Source: Trichoplusia ni
Taxonomy: Eukaryota; Arthropoda; Insecta; Lepidoptera; Noctuidae
Direction: 5' to 3'
NCBI RefSeq assembly: GCF_003590095.1
Contig: NC_039480.1
Coordinates: forward strand, 2,147,328-2,211,327
Length of the DNA stretch: 64,000 bases
In this document: positions 39,471-49,502 of the stretch, one piece after another
Layout: every line of letters begins with the position of its first letter
How positions within the stretch are numbered: the stretch's first letter is position 1
Made by a program: the position numbers and the translations under genes
Notes under the pieces: model-generated
The model's database searches: none
What the model saw: the letters and a program-made list of their open reading frames with translations, nothing else
Told to the model about the DNA's origin: nothing

Positions 39471-39719
39471 GTCTAGTATTAGTGCGAAAATCGCAATTAA
39501 ATTGAATATATAAAGTTAATATTATGTTTTGTTGTTCTAAAGTTTCTGTGTTTTTCAGTTTTGTAACGTAAGAACCTCGATCGTAAGAATCGATTTTGTT
39601 GATAATTTTTTTTATTTTGTTCCCATAAGAATTTTATCAATTATGGCTCCATATTTTTTCATTCGAAGTTATTTGTACATTTTCCATATTTAAACAATAT
39701 ATATAATATAATATAATAT

Positions 39720-39937
39720 GCGGACAACATCACATACATTGTTCTGAACCTAAAGTAAGTTGCTAAAGCACTTGTGTTATGGAATTCAGATACAACGAAG
39801 GTACCACAAACACCCAGACCCGAGACAATGAGGAAATGTTAATTTTTACGTTAACCCGACCGGGGATCGAACCCGGGACCTCAGAGCTAGCGTCACCTCG
39901 AAACCGGTGCGTACGCCACTCGACCACGGAGGTCGTC
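39720..39937 (-). repeat. tRNA-derived SINE, family A
   Basis: Full-length inverted copy following an AT dinucleotide-rich stretch. The B-box region is intact (CCGGGGATCGAACCCGGGAC). Confidence 0.9.
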
Positions 39938-40371
39938 ATATTTCTACAAAATCAACCTACAAAACACATTGTCCCTATTAATACTTGTCATCTACCATAT
40001 CACAACATATTATATCTATTAGCCACAACATAGCAACATACACTAATGTGGTATTGTATGTTTGTATATCCCTCGTGTATAATATATGAGGTCTGCACAT
40101 TGAAAAGACCCTTTCAATGGACCTTCCACAGAGTCATGAATGTATAGACGGTGCGTGTCGGTGCTAATGACTTTGAATGTTAGAAATAGGAATGATGTAC
40201 ACATTTTTCATGTATGTCTGTATTTTCGTCTATTTTTAAAAGATTTTGACGTGTGCAAAAAATTTTATAGCTGCAATATTTTTTTATAATATAGGTATTA
40301 CATATTTATTTTAGAAGAAAAACATTGATTATACGTATAGTCGACTGATTGAGGTCAAAACAAGGTTGGAC

Positions 40372-40478
40372 CCCTGCGTAAGACAAGCATTTGTGTGATC
40401 CACGAATGCTTGTCCTGAGTCTGGGTGTCTTTGTGCATGTGACTTGAATGTTTTCGAAACCCCGTAACAAAAGAATTA
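40372..40478 (+). repeat. tRNA-derived SINE, family B (5' truncated)
   Basis: Starts near the B box (GTTGGACCCCTGCGTAAGAC), then ATCCACGAATGCTTGTCCTG and the tail to AGAATTAAAT. Confidence 0.8.
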
Positions 40479-40614
40479 AATACCTTAGTATGGGTATCGT
40501 TTAATAAACTGCTTGTAAATAGTTTTGTTGAAAATTATTCTAAATTAAATATTATACTAGTAGGTATATAGCTTTTAACTTTTATCCTATAAATAAAAAT
40601 AAACGTATTAAACA

Positions 40615-40862
40615 CTAGCTGTTGCCCGCGACTTCGTCCCCGTGGTTAGAAGATATAAGTTATAATTTATACCTGCCCTGTTTTTTCCACATTTTCCTAT
40701 GTATCTTCGCTCCTATTAGTCGCAGCGTGATGTTTTATAGCCTCAAACCTTCCTCGGCGAATGGTCTATTAAACACAAAAAGAAGTTTTCAATTTGAACC
40801 AGTAGTTCCTGAGATTAGCGCGTTCAAACAAACAAACAAACTCTTCAGCTTAGTATATAGCC
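40615..40862 (-). mobile_element. Non-autonomous Helitron, family C
   Basis: The plus strand starts CTAGCTGTTGCCCGCGACTT. The other end, CTTCAGCTTAGTATATAG, is altered from the canonical ATATATTAGTATAGA. Confidence 0.85.
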
Positions 40863-41164
40863 TAGTATATTATATTAAGTAAGTATTTAATTGAGTATAA
40901 ATATAATACAATGCACATTAATCACCATATTGTCTTAAAACCCTATAAATATTATTATAATTAAAATTATACGACACCTGTGAAGCAAATTAATTTATGC
41001 TTTAATAAATGTTGTTAAGGTTAAAATATTGACCCAATATGTCTTTAAAACGTAAATAAACAAATTTTGACATTTTTTAATTATGCCCCCTCTATACTTT
41101 ATGAGCTCTGTATCCACAAATAGAGTGAGTAATGGCGGGATAATGTGACTACAGCCAGTAAATC

Positions 41165-41208
41165 TATCGCGAGGGGCGCGGGTTCGAGTCCCGGCGCGGT
41201 AACGACGT
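41165..41208 (+). other. tRNA T-arm/B-box-like sequence
   Basis: GGCGCGGGTTCGAGTCCCGGC has the B-box consensus and T-arm pairing. No matching acceptor or A box is evident upstream, so this is a pseudo-tRNA or SINE scrap rather than a gene. Confidence 0.35.
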
Positions 41209-41263
41209 AACGTTTAAGAAATAACTCCTATTTGTTATAATACTTCATAGGTTTAGATAAATT

Positions 41264-41637
41264 GCGGGTTCTATTGGCTAATGTCTAGGAAAATCGAAAG
41301 TTAAGCAACCTTGTCAAGGTAGAGTTTTAGATGGGTGACCATTATATTAAGAGAATCTTGAAAAACTCTACAGTTACATAAAGGTTAAGCAACTGTAATC
41401 AAAGCCAATTTTATGATGAGTATCGTAGTTTATATTTTATTTTAATATTTGCGGATTCATTGGGTAACGTAGTAGAAAAAACAAAGTTAAGCAACCAATG
41501 CCAAGGTTGGGTTTTTGATGGATGACCATTCGGAAAATCCTGAAAAACCAATAACATAAAAGTTAAGCAACGTCATCAAGGTTAATATTGTGATGAGTAA
41601 CATAGTTTATATTTAATTCTCATATATTCGGTTAGGT
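41264..41637 (+). repeat. Tandem pair of ~187-bp degenerate 5S-like units
   Basis: Unit 1 (41264-41450) and unit 2 (41451-41637) share in order AAAGTTAAGCAACC, a variant of TTTTAGATGGGTGACCATT, a second AGTTAAGCAAC block, and GATGAGTA...ATAGTTTATATTT. The AAGTTAAGC and GATGGGTGACC blocks at 5S spacing suggest descent from 5S rRNA. Confidence 0.65.
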
Positions 41638-41844
41638 AGGCAAAACCGCGGGCGTTTACCAGTGTATAAGAAAATTGATGATCGTACTTACCTGCCAATC
41701 ACTGTGTCTTCTTATAAAACGTTTTATTAAAAAGGGTTCTGAAGATATTCTGAATAAAGCGTCTGATATTGAAGGGCGGGTAATAAATTATGTTGAACAT
41801 GTATCTATTATATTATTTATAATCTTGCTATTTAATATTATAAA

Positions 41845-42004
41845 CGTGAAAGTTTGTATGTATGGATGTTTGTTCCTCTTTCACGCAAAAACCACTGAAC
41901 GGATTTCGATAAAACTTGGTACAGAGATAGTTTATAACCAGTATAGTTTGTATCCCGATTTATGTTTCCGTAGGATCTGACTGAATAAAGGATTTGACTT
42001 TGAC
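41845..42004 (+). mobile_element. Helitron family H 5' fragment and LINE tail
   Basis: AAACGTGAAAGTTTGTATGT through AACCACTGAACGGATTTCGA and GTACAGAGATAGTTTATAAC matches the element at 61.71 kb. It stops near 41965 at a LINE-like tail (TGAATAAAGGATTTGACTTT). Confidence 0.65.
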
Positions 42005-42184
42005 TTAGTCTCAAAGTAAGCTAAACTTAAGACAACTGATAAAGGCACTATGCGTTTCTAAATATACTTAGCTATAGCTAAGATTACAATCAGACCCAAA
42101 ACAAATGATCGTTCTTACACACAACTACTTGTACTTTACATTCCATGTCTATTTTTATGATACCCTTAGCATCACAATCGCAAA

Positions 42185-42308
42185 TCCGACTTCTAGTCTA
42201 TAAATGTACCCAATTTCGTCCAAATCCGTGCAGTGGTTTTTGCGTAAAAGAGTAACAAACGTTCATTCACACTTAAAACAAAATTGCATTTATAATATTA
42301 GTGTAGGA
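42185..42308 (-). mobile_element. Helitron family H 5' fragment
   Basis: AATTTCGTCCAAATCCGTGC, TTTTTGCGTAAAAGAGTAAC, ending TTTATAATATTAGTGTAGGA. The CTAG side is missing. Confidence 0.65.
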
Positions 42309-42344
42309 TTGGTATTTACAAACTTCTTTGTTTATCCTTCGCAG

Positions 42345-42373
42345 AGGCAGGCGGGACCGCGGGCAAACACTAG
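42345..42373 (+). mobile_element. Helitron 3' end scrap
   Basis: GGCGGGACCGCGGGCAAACACTAG, followed by T. Confidence 0.5.
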
Positions 42374-42559
42374 TTATTACAGCCATTGATAGCTCAGTTC
42401 TGCGGACAAGCGAGATTTAATCTGTTGTCACAGAGTAAGAGGTACAGAGAATCAAGAACGAGAAGATATTGAACAAAAAACAGAATAGAAGAGAAAAGAA
42501 TAAGTCTTAATTTAGAAGAATCTTGATACAATAGATGTTACATAAAATAGGTCCATGAT

Positions 42560-42668
42560 ATTCGGCTCTTCGACTCGCGAGCCGTTGCCGCGTCAGCTCA
42601 TGTCGAGTTGGGTCCGAAACTAATTAGGCGTTCGAAATAAATATGCGTGGAACAACTGTTATTTAAAT
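42560..42668 (+). repeat. Family I fragment
   Basis: TTCGACTCGCGAGCCGTTGC, GTTGGGTCCGAAACTAATTA and AATAAATATGCGTGGAAC are diverged family I blocks. Confidence 0.5.
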
Positions 42669-42894
42669 AAATATATCGAAAAAGGACTGGAAAATAGTCT
42701 AATATATAAAATATATATAAATAAAATACCCTAACTATTGCCACAGTAAAGAAAGATAAAAGAAAAAATAGGTATCTAATATTTTTGGAAAACTGTCCTA
42801 CGACCTAAACAGATTTTTAGTTAAACGCTAATATCAGTTTAAAAATAAGAAGTTACGATAGTAGACGCGTCTTCTACATATATCCTATTTACCA

Positions 42895-43060
42895 CAAGGT
42901 GTTGCCCGCACCGCTACAAATTCAAAATGTACCTACGGAAACATTAAATCCAGATAAAAACTTTTCTGCTAATCCTGGTTATAAACTATTTATATACCAA
43001 GTTTCATCTAAATCCGTTCAGTGGTTTTTGAGTTACATATCCATACATACGTTTATGAAC
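42895..43060 (-). mobile_element. Helitron family H (degenerate)
   Basis: GTGTTGCCCGCACCGCTACA, GCTAATCCTGGTTATAAACT and TCTAAATCCGTTCAGTGGTT. Both termini are decayed. Confidence 0.6.
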
Positions 43061-43532
43061 ACATGCCCCTTATATTCTCACCTTACTAAAAACCTTTACA
43101 AACATTAACATTCTTAATCCACAGATAATGAAATCATAATGCTAATATATTTAAGTAAAGCTAATTACTTCGTGCTTGTTCAGATACCTCGTGACGTAAT
43201 TTCCGCCCGAGTCAAGCCATTATTAAAATGTTAGGAAATTGAAGGGAGGGAGCGAGACGGGTAGAGTGTGAGTGAGATGGGAGATAGGGCTGGCACGATG
43301 ATGTTAGTTAATTGAAAGAGTAGTGAAAGTGTCAGTTTTGGCTGATGGTGCCAAAATGGGAGTGAATAGGGTACCTGAAGTTTAGGTTAGGAATAAATAG
43401 CTCTGAGGGAAAATATGTCTGTAAGTCTAATTGTTTAGAGATAAAATAAATATCGATTGGAATTTGGATTAATAATATTATTGATCCATCAAATAGATTT
43501 CCCGAAAATAACAAGAACAGGTGTTTTTTTTA

Positions 43533-43888
43533 AAGGAGCTCGTGGCTAAGCTATAACCGCATAAGTGATTCGATCACAGGTTAAGCTATGCTTGACGCGG
43601 TTGGTCCGTAGATGGATGACCATCTTTGTCATAACGAGTTCCTCCGTGTTTCGGAAGGCGCGTTAAATTGTGGGTCCCGGCTGTTATTCCTACGTCTTTA
43701 ACAGTCGTTACAGGTAGTCAGAAGCTTGAAAAGTCTGACAGCCAGTCTAACCAAAGGGTATCGTGTTGCCCAGGTAACTGGGTTGAGGAGGTCAGATAGG
43801 CAGTCGCTCCTTGTAAAACACTGGTACTTAGATGAAACCGGTTGGACTGGTAGCCGACCCCAACATAGTTGGGAAAAGGCTAGGCCGA
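43533..43888 (+). repeat. 5S rRNA-derived SINE, family F (full length)
   Basis: One of the best copies: AAGGAGCTCGTGGCTAAGCT, GATCACAGGTTAAGCTATGC, CCGTAGATGGATGACCATC, TGTGGGTCCCGGCTGTTATT, CCAACATAGTTGGGAAAAGG. Confidence 0.93.
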
Positions 43889-43965
43889 TTATATATATTA
43901 GTAGATAATAATATATATTAGATATTAGTCTTCACTAATAGATGTCACTCTACGATGCCTTTTAT

Positions 43966-44170
43966 TTTCCCACGTTTTTATACACTCACTTCCTTGTTTG
44001 TATGTTTGTTTGTTTGTCGTTCCGGTTGGATTGCTGCAATTCAATTTTGAGGCACTTCCCGATAAGCTAGCAGGCTGAAATTTTCAGGGTAGCTTCAAAC
44101 CCGATGACAATACAATTTGCATCTACTAAAACAGCTGGACCGATTTTGTTAAAATTTGAATGGAGTGACT
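43966..44170 (+). repeat. Anonymous repeat, family E
   Basis: CCCACGTTTTTATACACTCA, CGTTCCGGTTGGATTGCTGC, GATAAGCTAGCAGGCTGAAA, ending at TTTGAATGGAGTGAC. Confidence 0.78.
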
Positions 44171-45250
44171 TCTTATTCTACAAAGAGTTCCTATATTTCA
44201 TATTTTAATTAAATACCCAATTAACTCGAGAAACTAAGATCACCATCTATTTCTATTAAATTATACTTTTCAACATGCAAATTAAAACCAATATCATTCT
44301 CACTCAATGCTCAACACTCAACAATATACCGTTAAGACATCTGTTAGTGACAGCCCTGACACTAAGCGTGGAGTGTGAAATAATTAGACGAGATTATCAT
44401 AATGTGGGCTAACTGTGGGTTATCAGGGAGAAGGGACTGTGTACACGAGGCGAGGGATGTAGAGAAGATGGTGATAAGAGGACTCTTCTAGAGTTTTTTT
44501 GAACTGAAACTTCTTGACTGGAGTTGGAGAAGAATTTTTCGTCACCTTTCACGTGTCTTATTTTTATTTTATTTTACTAATCTAATAAAAAGTAAATGAC
44601 ATACGTTTACTAAACTATTGTATCAATATCTTTTGACTTAAAGGGCGGTACATTTGAGCAATTCGTCAGCATTAGCGCTTGGAGACTCGAAACCTCTCTA
44701 AAGATCGGTCCTGATCGATTTTAGCCAGCTGGATTAGACTACAGTGCGCTAGATCGATGGAACAGTGCTCCAAGACAACCGGAGAGAGGTCAGGTGGAGA
44801 ATCAACAAGTTTAAATATAATTATGACATTTATACCTTAATCATTCAAAAAGTTGGTGAATCGAACTCAAGACGAGCTAGTATAGGACTTGGCAGAAGAA
44901 AGTGGAACACCGAGTGATAAAGCTGTGATAGCCTATTGGTAACAACCCCTTCATTTCAAGTTCAAATTCAAAAGTCTTTATTTCTTTTTTAATAACATTA
45001 ATCACTACATTAAATGCCCTACAGAACCGTTTAAACGGTTTGACTACGGCGCAACATAATTGTCGCATCGTGTATACAAGCCTTAATAATATAATGCCAT
45101 TACGAGAGTATGGCTTTTAAGACAATGTGTTAATGAGGGTAGGTGATGGTTTTATAAATTAAAAGCTTTGGATTCATGAAAACGTCTTTGTGATGTTTCT
45201 TTTTGTTTTATAAAGTTTATTTCAGTGTTTGTCTGTACTGTTTTTTTAAT
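44171..45250. other. No gene seen; GC-richer stretch at 44.66-44.80 kb
   Basis: The 44660-44800 stretch (AGCGCTTGGAGACTCGAAAC, CAACCGGAGAGAGGTCAGGT) is GC-richer and could be decayed coding sequence. I cannot identify it. A LINE-type reversed tail (TTCAAATTCAAAAGTCTTTA) is at 44960-44985. Confidence 0.35.
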
Positions 45251-45252
45251 AT

Positions 45253-45325
45253 GACTCCGGTACTTTGGAATTTAATGCTTGTGCCGCAGGAAGTTTGACA
45301 AATTCAAATCACATAGATAACAACG
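45253..45325 (-). repeat. Family B SINE tail fragment
   Basis: ACTCCGGTACTTTGGAATTT followed by GCTTGTGCCGCAGGAAGTTT is similar to the inverted tail at 19.12 kb. Confidence 0.45.
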
Positions 45326-45693
45326 CAAATTGAGCACACAATCTGGTGCGAAATAAGCAACCCAAAAAATTCTTGAAAATGATTTTGAAACACTTGACTT
45401 AAAAAAGGTAGGGGAGGTTCTCAATTCGATGGCTTTTTTGTTTTCAACTTTAAACTGAATGAATCGATTTTATTGTTCTTTTATTCATTCATGTGGAATG
45501 ACACTTGTTTTTCTTTTAAGACCGTCGTAATTTTTAATTAAAAAAAAAAATTAACATACAACCATTTAATTCAATACATCTCTATGAAAGATGAATCATT
45601 AAACATTCAACCGTCTCGGAAGCCCTTTAGCTTACAGTTTCTATTTGACTTGCGATGTGTTTACAAGTCAAGTCAAATAAAAACTCGTCATAA

Positions 45694-45711
45694 TGGCGCC
45701 CAACGCGGGGC
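45694..45711 (+). other. tRNA-Lys-type primer binding site match
   Basis: TGGCGCCCAACGCGGGGC matches the complement of the insect tRNA-Lys 3' end at 17 of 18 positions. It is preceded by an inverted repeat (ATTTGACTTG...CAAGTCAAGTCAAAT, 45648-45679), plausible for an LTR end. No retroviral-type gag/pol remains downstream. Confidence 0.45.
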
Positions 45712-45719
45712 ACAATTGT

Positions 45720-46560
45720 TATGGAACTGTTTCTGGTATATTAAAAGTCATTTGTAACAATTTATTTAATACAAGCTTCCGACCTTCATTTATTAATATT
45801 TTTGTTTCATTGTTCGTTTCATATGTGAGGAGAATGGTGAATGATGCGTTATACAAAGAAAAGAAAAACCGCTTTTAATCAAAATATTAAAAAAATATTG
45901 TTATTTGCGAGTAAGATTCGTTACACTAAGAATTCTGTATAAAGAAGAAATTAAAAAATGGTTTTTTTTATTAAGAAATGGTTCAAAAATTAATTTCCAT
46001 CCAATTTGAAACCGTAGCAAACGTTGCTTAACCTCGATGTTCATGTTTATTACTTTCGTTTAAGCACTAAGTAATGGAAAAGATTTTGTACAAATTAGAA
46101 TCTAAAAAACTTAAGAATAATTTCTTTAATTCTGTAGTTTACTATTTAAATTATTTTAAATAATATTATGCTGTTAAAAAAAACATTCATTATTCATTTC
46201 AGTTTCTGAGACAAAATCCTCTTAACATACAACCAAGTGACATCAATACAAAACTTCCCTCCCCCCGCGCTTACGCCTTAAACATGCCTTCAGTTTAGTT
46301 TTGTCACCGTTAAGTCTAAAGTTCCCTTTGATGTACCGACAGATAACTTAACCTCCTAAAGTTAAGTTAACCAGAAGTTTAGACTAACTTAATCCGTTTA
46401 AATTAACCGCAAACTGCTGAAGTATTTGTAGGTAACCGTAGGTTTAAGTAGCTGAACTCCGCGTTACCTCCCCCCCTCCCCCTATTTCTCGTAGCGTGAT
46501 GATATATAGCCTTCCTTGATTAAAGACTCATCATTATTCCCCTGCCTTGATCCCATTTTT
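45720..46560. other. No gene seen
   Basis: AT-rich, with C-rich tracts near 46258 and 46468 and a Helitron-like scrap near 46488 (TCGTAGCGTGATGATATATA). Confidence 0.4.
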
Positions 46561-46564
46561 TTGT

Positions 46565-46710
46565 GGTCGGTGCAACATGTCATGGTCATGGTCATGGTGA
46601 TCTTCTTCCATACCGTTTTATCTGACGTCATCTCTCCAGAAACACTCTTTTAAGGGATATCGTCTTTCACACAATCCATACATTGTTTCCTTGGTCGTCC
46701 TCTTCTAAAT
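46565..46710 (-). pseudogene. LINE ORF2 C-terminal fragment with CATGGT repeat insertion
   Basis: On the minus strand RRGRPRKQCMDCVKDDIP, an in-frame stop, then KSVSGEMTSDKTVWKKI, then a TMTMTM stretch encoded by a short tandem repeat, then TCC. It is homologous to the fragment at 20.95 kb. Confidence 0.65.
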
Positions 46711-46743
46711 ACTAACAAAATCAAAAAAATATTCTCTATCTTA

Positions 46744-47038
46744 TCATCATCACTTTAGCCTTTTCCCAACTATGTAGTGGTCGGCTTCCAGTTTAACCGG
46801 TTTCAGCTAAGTACCAGTGTTTTACAAGGAGCGACTGCCTATCTGACCTCCTCAACCCAGTTACCCGGGCAACACGATGCCCCGTGAGTTAGATTGGCTG
46901 TCAGACTTTCTAGCTTCTGACTACCTGTACCGACTATCAAGGATGTGTAAATAACAGCCGGGACCCACAGTTTAACGTGCCTTCCGAAACACGGAGGAAT
47001 ACGTTGTGACAAAGATGGTCACCAATCCACAGGCCGAG
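46744..47038 (-). repeat. 5S-derived SINE, family F (5' truncated)
   Basis: Inverted copy from ATCATCATCAC tail and CTTTTCCCAACTATGTAGTG to AACACGGAGGAATACGTTGT and GATGGTCACC. The head is missing. Confidence 0.88.
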
Positions 47039-47197
47039 TGTGTTTAAACGAAGTGACTGTGACTCGTTACCAGATAACAACGCTGCGAAACAAATTGAAA
47101 TCACGAACTGGATCGATTCGCGATCTTGCTTTACTTCGATAATACTATTTCAGAACCGAATCTTGTATTAGAGAGTTGAATATTAATAGTTTTAAAA

Positions 47198-47413
47198 ATC
47201 TAAATACCCACGTTTTTGAATGTCACTCCAATTAAATTTTATCAAAATCGGTTCAGCCTTTTTTATTTGTGCATTGCATTGTCATCAGGTTTGAAGTTAC
47301 CATGAAAATTAAAGGGTGCTAGCTTATCGGGAAGTGCTTCAAAATTGAGTTACAAAAATCCAACCGGAACGACAAACAAACAAGAAAAGTGAGTGTATAA
47401 AAACGTGGGAAAA
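47198..47413 (-). repeat. Anonymous repeat, family E (near full)
   Basis: Inverted copy between AATCTAAATACCCACGTTTT and GAGTGTATAAAAACGTGGGA. Note CCCACGTTTTT near both ends, in inverted orientation. Confidence 0.8.
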
Positions 47414-47504
47414 TAGAACCAAAACAAATTCGAGAGAAAGTCAATGTCATAATACACTTTTAAGTCAACCGTGCACCTAACTCATTACTATAACGTTCCA
47501 AAAG

Positions 47505-47560
47505 TGCCTGGAAAACAGCCTATTTGGAATGAGAACTTTTGATTTTGACAGTTCCTAAGA
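47505..47560 (+). mobile_element. LINE 3' end fragment (family G)
   Basis: CCAAAAGTGCCTGGAAAACA followed by GCCTATTTGGAATGAGAACT and TTTGATTTTGACAG. Confidence 0.65.
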
Positions 47561-47845
47561 TCAGCTCGACCAAACCAAACGCACAAACTCCAGCATAATA
47601 ACATTTATCCAGACATAAGTTTATAAATGTCTGCCACAAACTGCGCTGTTTATAATGCGGTGGTGGGAGAGCGGAGTGTAAGAGCAATGGCGGAACATCT
47701 GTTAGTGAGGTGGGGCCACGAAAACAGCGAGGTATACATTTAATTTAATTCTTTATTGTACACGATTAAATAACATAAAAAAACGCGAGCTAAACCCAGA
47801 AATGGGTTTTTGTCCAGAAACTTTTGCCAGAAAGAAAATATATTT

Positions 47846-47962
47846 ATAATAACTATCGTGAGACTGATTCATTATTAAATGATGTAACGGTTTACTCACG
47901 CGTATTACTAGTCGGGCTACCCCGATAAATACGCGTGAGTAAACCGTTACATCATTTAATAA
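47846..47962. mobile_element. Foldback element, family I, with 17-bp target duplication
   Basis: Perfect 35-bp inverted arms (47872-47906 and 47928-47962) enclose a 21-nt loop. A 26-bp lead (ATAACTATCGTGAGACTGAT...) precedes the left arm. AGAAAGAAAATATATTT is present exactly at 47829-47845 and 47963-47979. Confidence 0.9.
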
Positions 47963-48092
47963 AGAAAGAAAATATATTTCAATAGATTAATCTGTTTGGA
48001 TCAGGGTATTAGTAAAAAAAAACTGTATAGTCCGTCTGTCACGCCGTTTTCTAAGAAATAAATTAGCTACATGCTTTTCTTTTATCTCGTAA

Positions 48093-48343
48093 CTAGCTGT
48101 TGCCCGCGACTTCGTTCCCTTGGGTAGAAGATATAAGTTATGATTTATACCTGCCCTGTTTTTTCACATTTTCCATTGTACCTATCTTCGCTCCTATAAG
48201 TCGCAGCGTGATGATTTATAGCCTAAAGCCTTCCTCAATTAATGGTCTATTCAACACAAAAAGAATTTTTCAATTTGGACCAGTAGTTCCTGAGATTAGC
48301 GAGTTCAAACAAACTAACTCTTCTGCTTTATATATTAGTATAG
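48093..48343 (-). mobile_element. Non-autonomous Helitron, family C
   Basis: The plus strand starts CTAGCTGTTGCCCGCGACTT and ends TTTATATATTAGTATAG. Confidence 0.87.
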
Positions 48344-48349
48344 GAGTAT

Positions 48350-48955
48350 CACTACATAGTATAAAACAAAGTCGCTTTTTCTGTCATCATGTTGTATGTC
48401 CCTATGAACGCTTAAATCTTTAAAACTACGCAACGGATTTTGATGCGGTTTTCAACAATAGATAGAGCAATTCTTGAGGAAGGTTTTAGTGTATAATAAG
48501 TTTAGGTTTTGTGTAAACTGACAATATTACAACGATATTAGTTAAACATGTCGGAAAAAATTAAGCCATTCGAGAGCTTTCCTCGAGAACGCTGCCAAAA
48601 CCTTTTGAGTTGCAACAAAACTATGTATGGCGGGTTTGTACCTCTTTAATAAATCTACAAAAAAGTCCGCGGTGGTATATGTCTATCTTCCAAGGATAAC
48701 CCACAATAACCATTTTTATGTGTTTTCTTAATACAGTAAAATTATGGGTTATTTACGAACCTATTTTTAACAATACAGTATTAATCCTTATCCAAATAAA
48801 TAAGTTAGATATATTATACATGTAATATAGAACAAAATTGCCTTTTACACTACACCAAAAAAGTGAATAGGTAATGAGTTATCGTAATATTAAAATCTCC
48901 GCGCGAGAAATTAAAAATCGATGAAACGTAGCGAAGATATCGTTGGCATCTATAT
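48350..48955. other. No gene seen
   Basis: AT-rich. 48362-48500 loosely resembles a decayed repeat with a TTTTGATGCGGTTTTCAACA block (similar TTTAGATGCGGTTTTCAGAA at 59.48 kb). Confidence 0.4.
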
Positions 48956-48965
48956 ACTAATATAC

Positions 48966-49188
48966 TTATACTAATATATAAAGCTGAAGAGTTTGTTTGT
49001 TTGTTTGTTTGAACGCGCTAATCTCAGGAACTACTGGTTCAAATTGAAAAAACATTTTTGTGTTGAATAGACCATTCATCGAGAGAGGTTTTAGGCTATA
49101 TATCATCACGCTGCGACCAATAGGAGCGAAGAAAAAGTCATAACTTATATCTTCTAACCACGCAGACGAAGTCGCGGGCAACAGCTAG
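48966..49188 (+). mobile_element. Helitron family C (internal deletion)
   Basis: Starts near TTATACTAATATATAAAGCT and ends GTCGCGGGCAACAGCTAG. The ACAATGGAAAATGTGAAA segment is deleted. Confidence 0.85.
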
Positions 49189-49419
49189 TAGATTAATAAA
49201 TAAGGGTTTACAGTGATTTAACATCTCGTGTGACGTCACTTACCAGTACGCTTTTTACCAGCTAGTGATGTTCTTAGTGACCTTTACTATACTTTAGTGC
49301 TTTTACGCTTCCTAAGTTTTAACGATGTGATAAAATGACAAATACTTACCTTTTCAATATTTTTGGTATTTTTTTTGTAATTTTACGCAGATTTTTTTTA
49401 TTTATTCATTCGACCCGAA

Positions 49420-49502
49420 GGTTTGCTGGTAGATAATGCCTCGCATCATTGCGTCCGGCTTATGTACCACAATTGTACATGAAAGATTTAAAAATAAATA
49501 AA
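49420..49502 (+). mobile_element. LINE-like 3' end with AAATAAATAAAC tail
   Basis: TTTGCTGGTAGATAATGCCT, TGCGTCCGGCTTATGTACCA and the tail resemble a common lepidopteran LINE 3' end. No coding part remains. Confidence 0.5.

Noticed and set aside
41165..41208. Intact tRNA gene
   Set aside because: Only the T-arm/B box is convincing. No acceptor pairing or A box can be placed upstream.
44660..44800. Decayed LINE coding sequence (GC-richer, with RWNS-like peptide)
   Set aside because: Neither strand gives a frame with enough conserved residues to name it. Kept only as an unexplained GC-richer stretch.
47198..47413. Family E as a TIR transposon because CCCACGTTTTT appears inverted at both ends
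   Set aside because: Other copies continue past this motif on one side (…GTGGGTATTTAGATTTTTTTAATC), so it is not a true terminus on that side.
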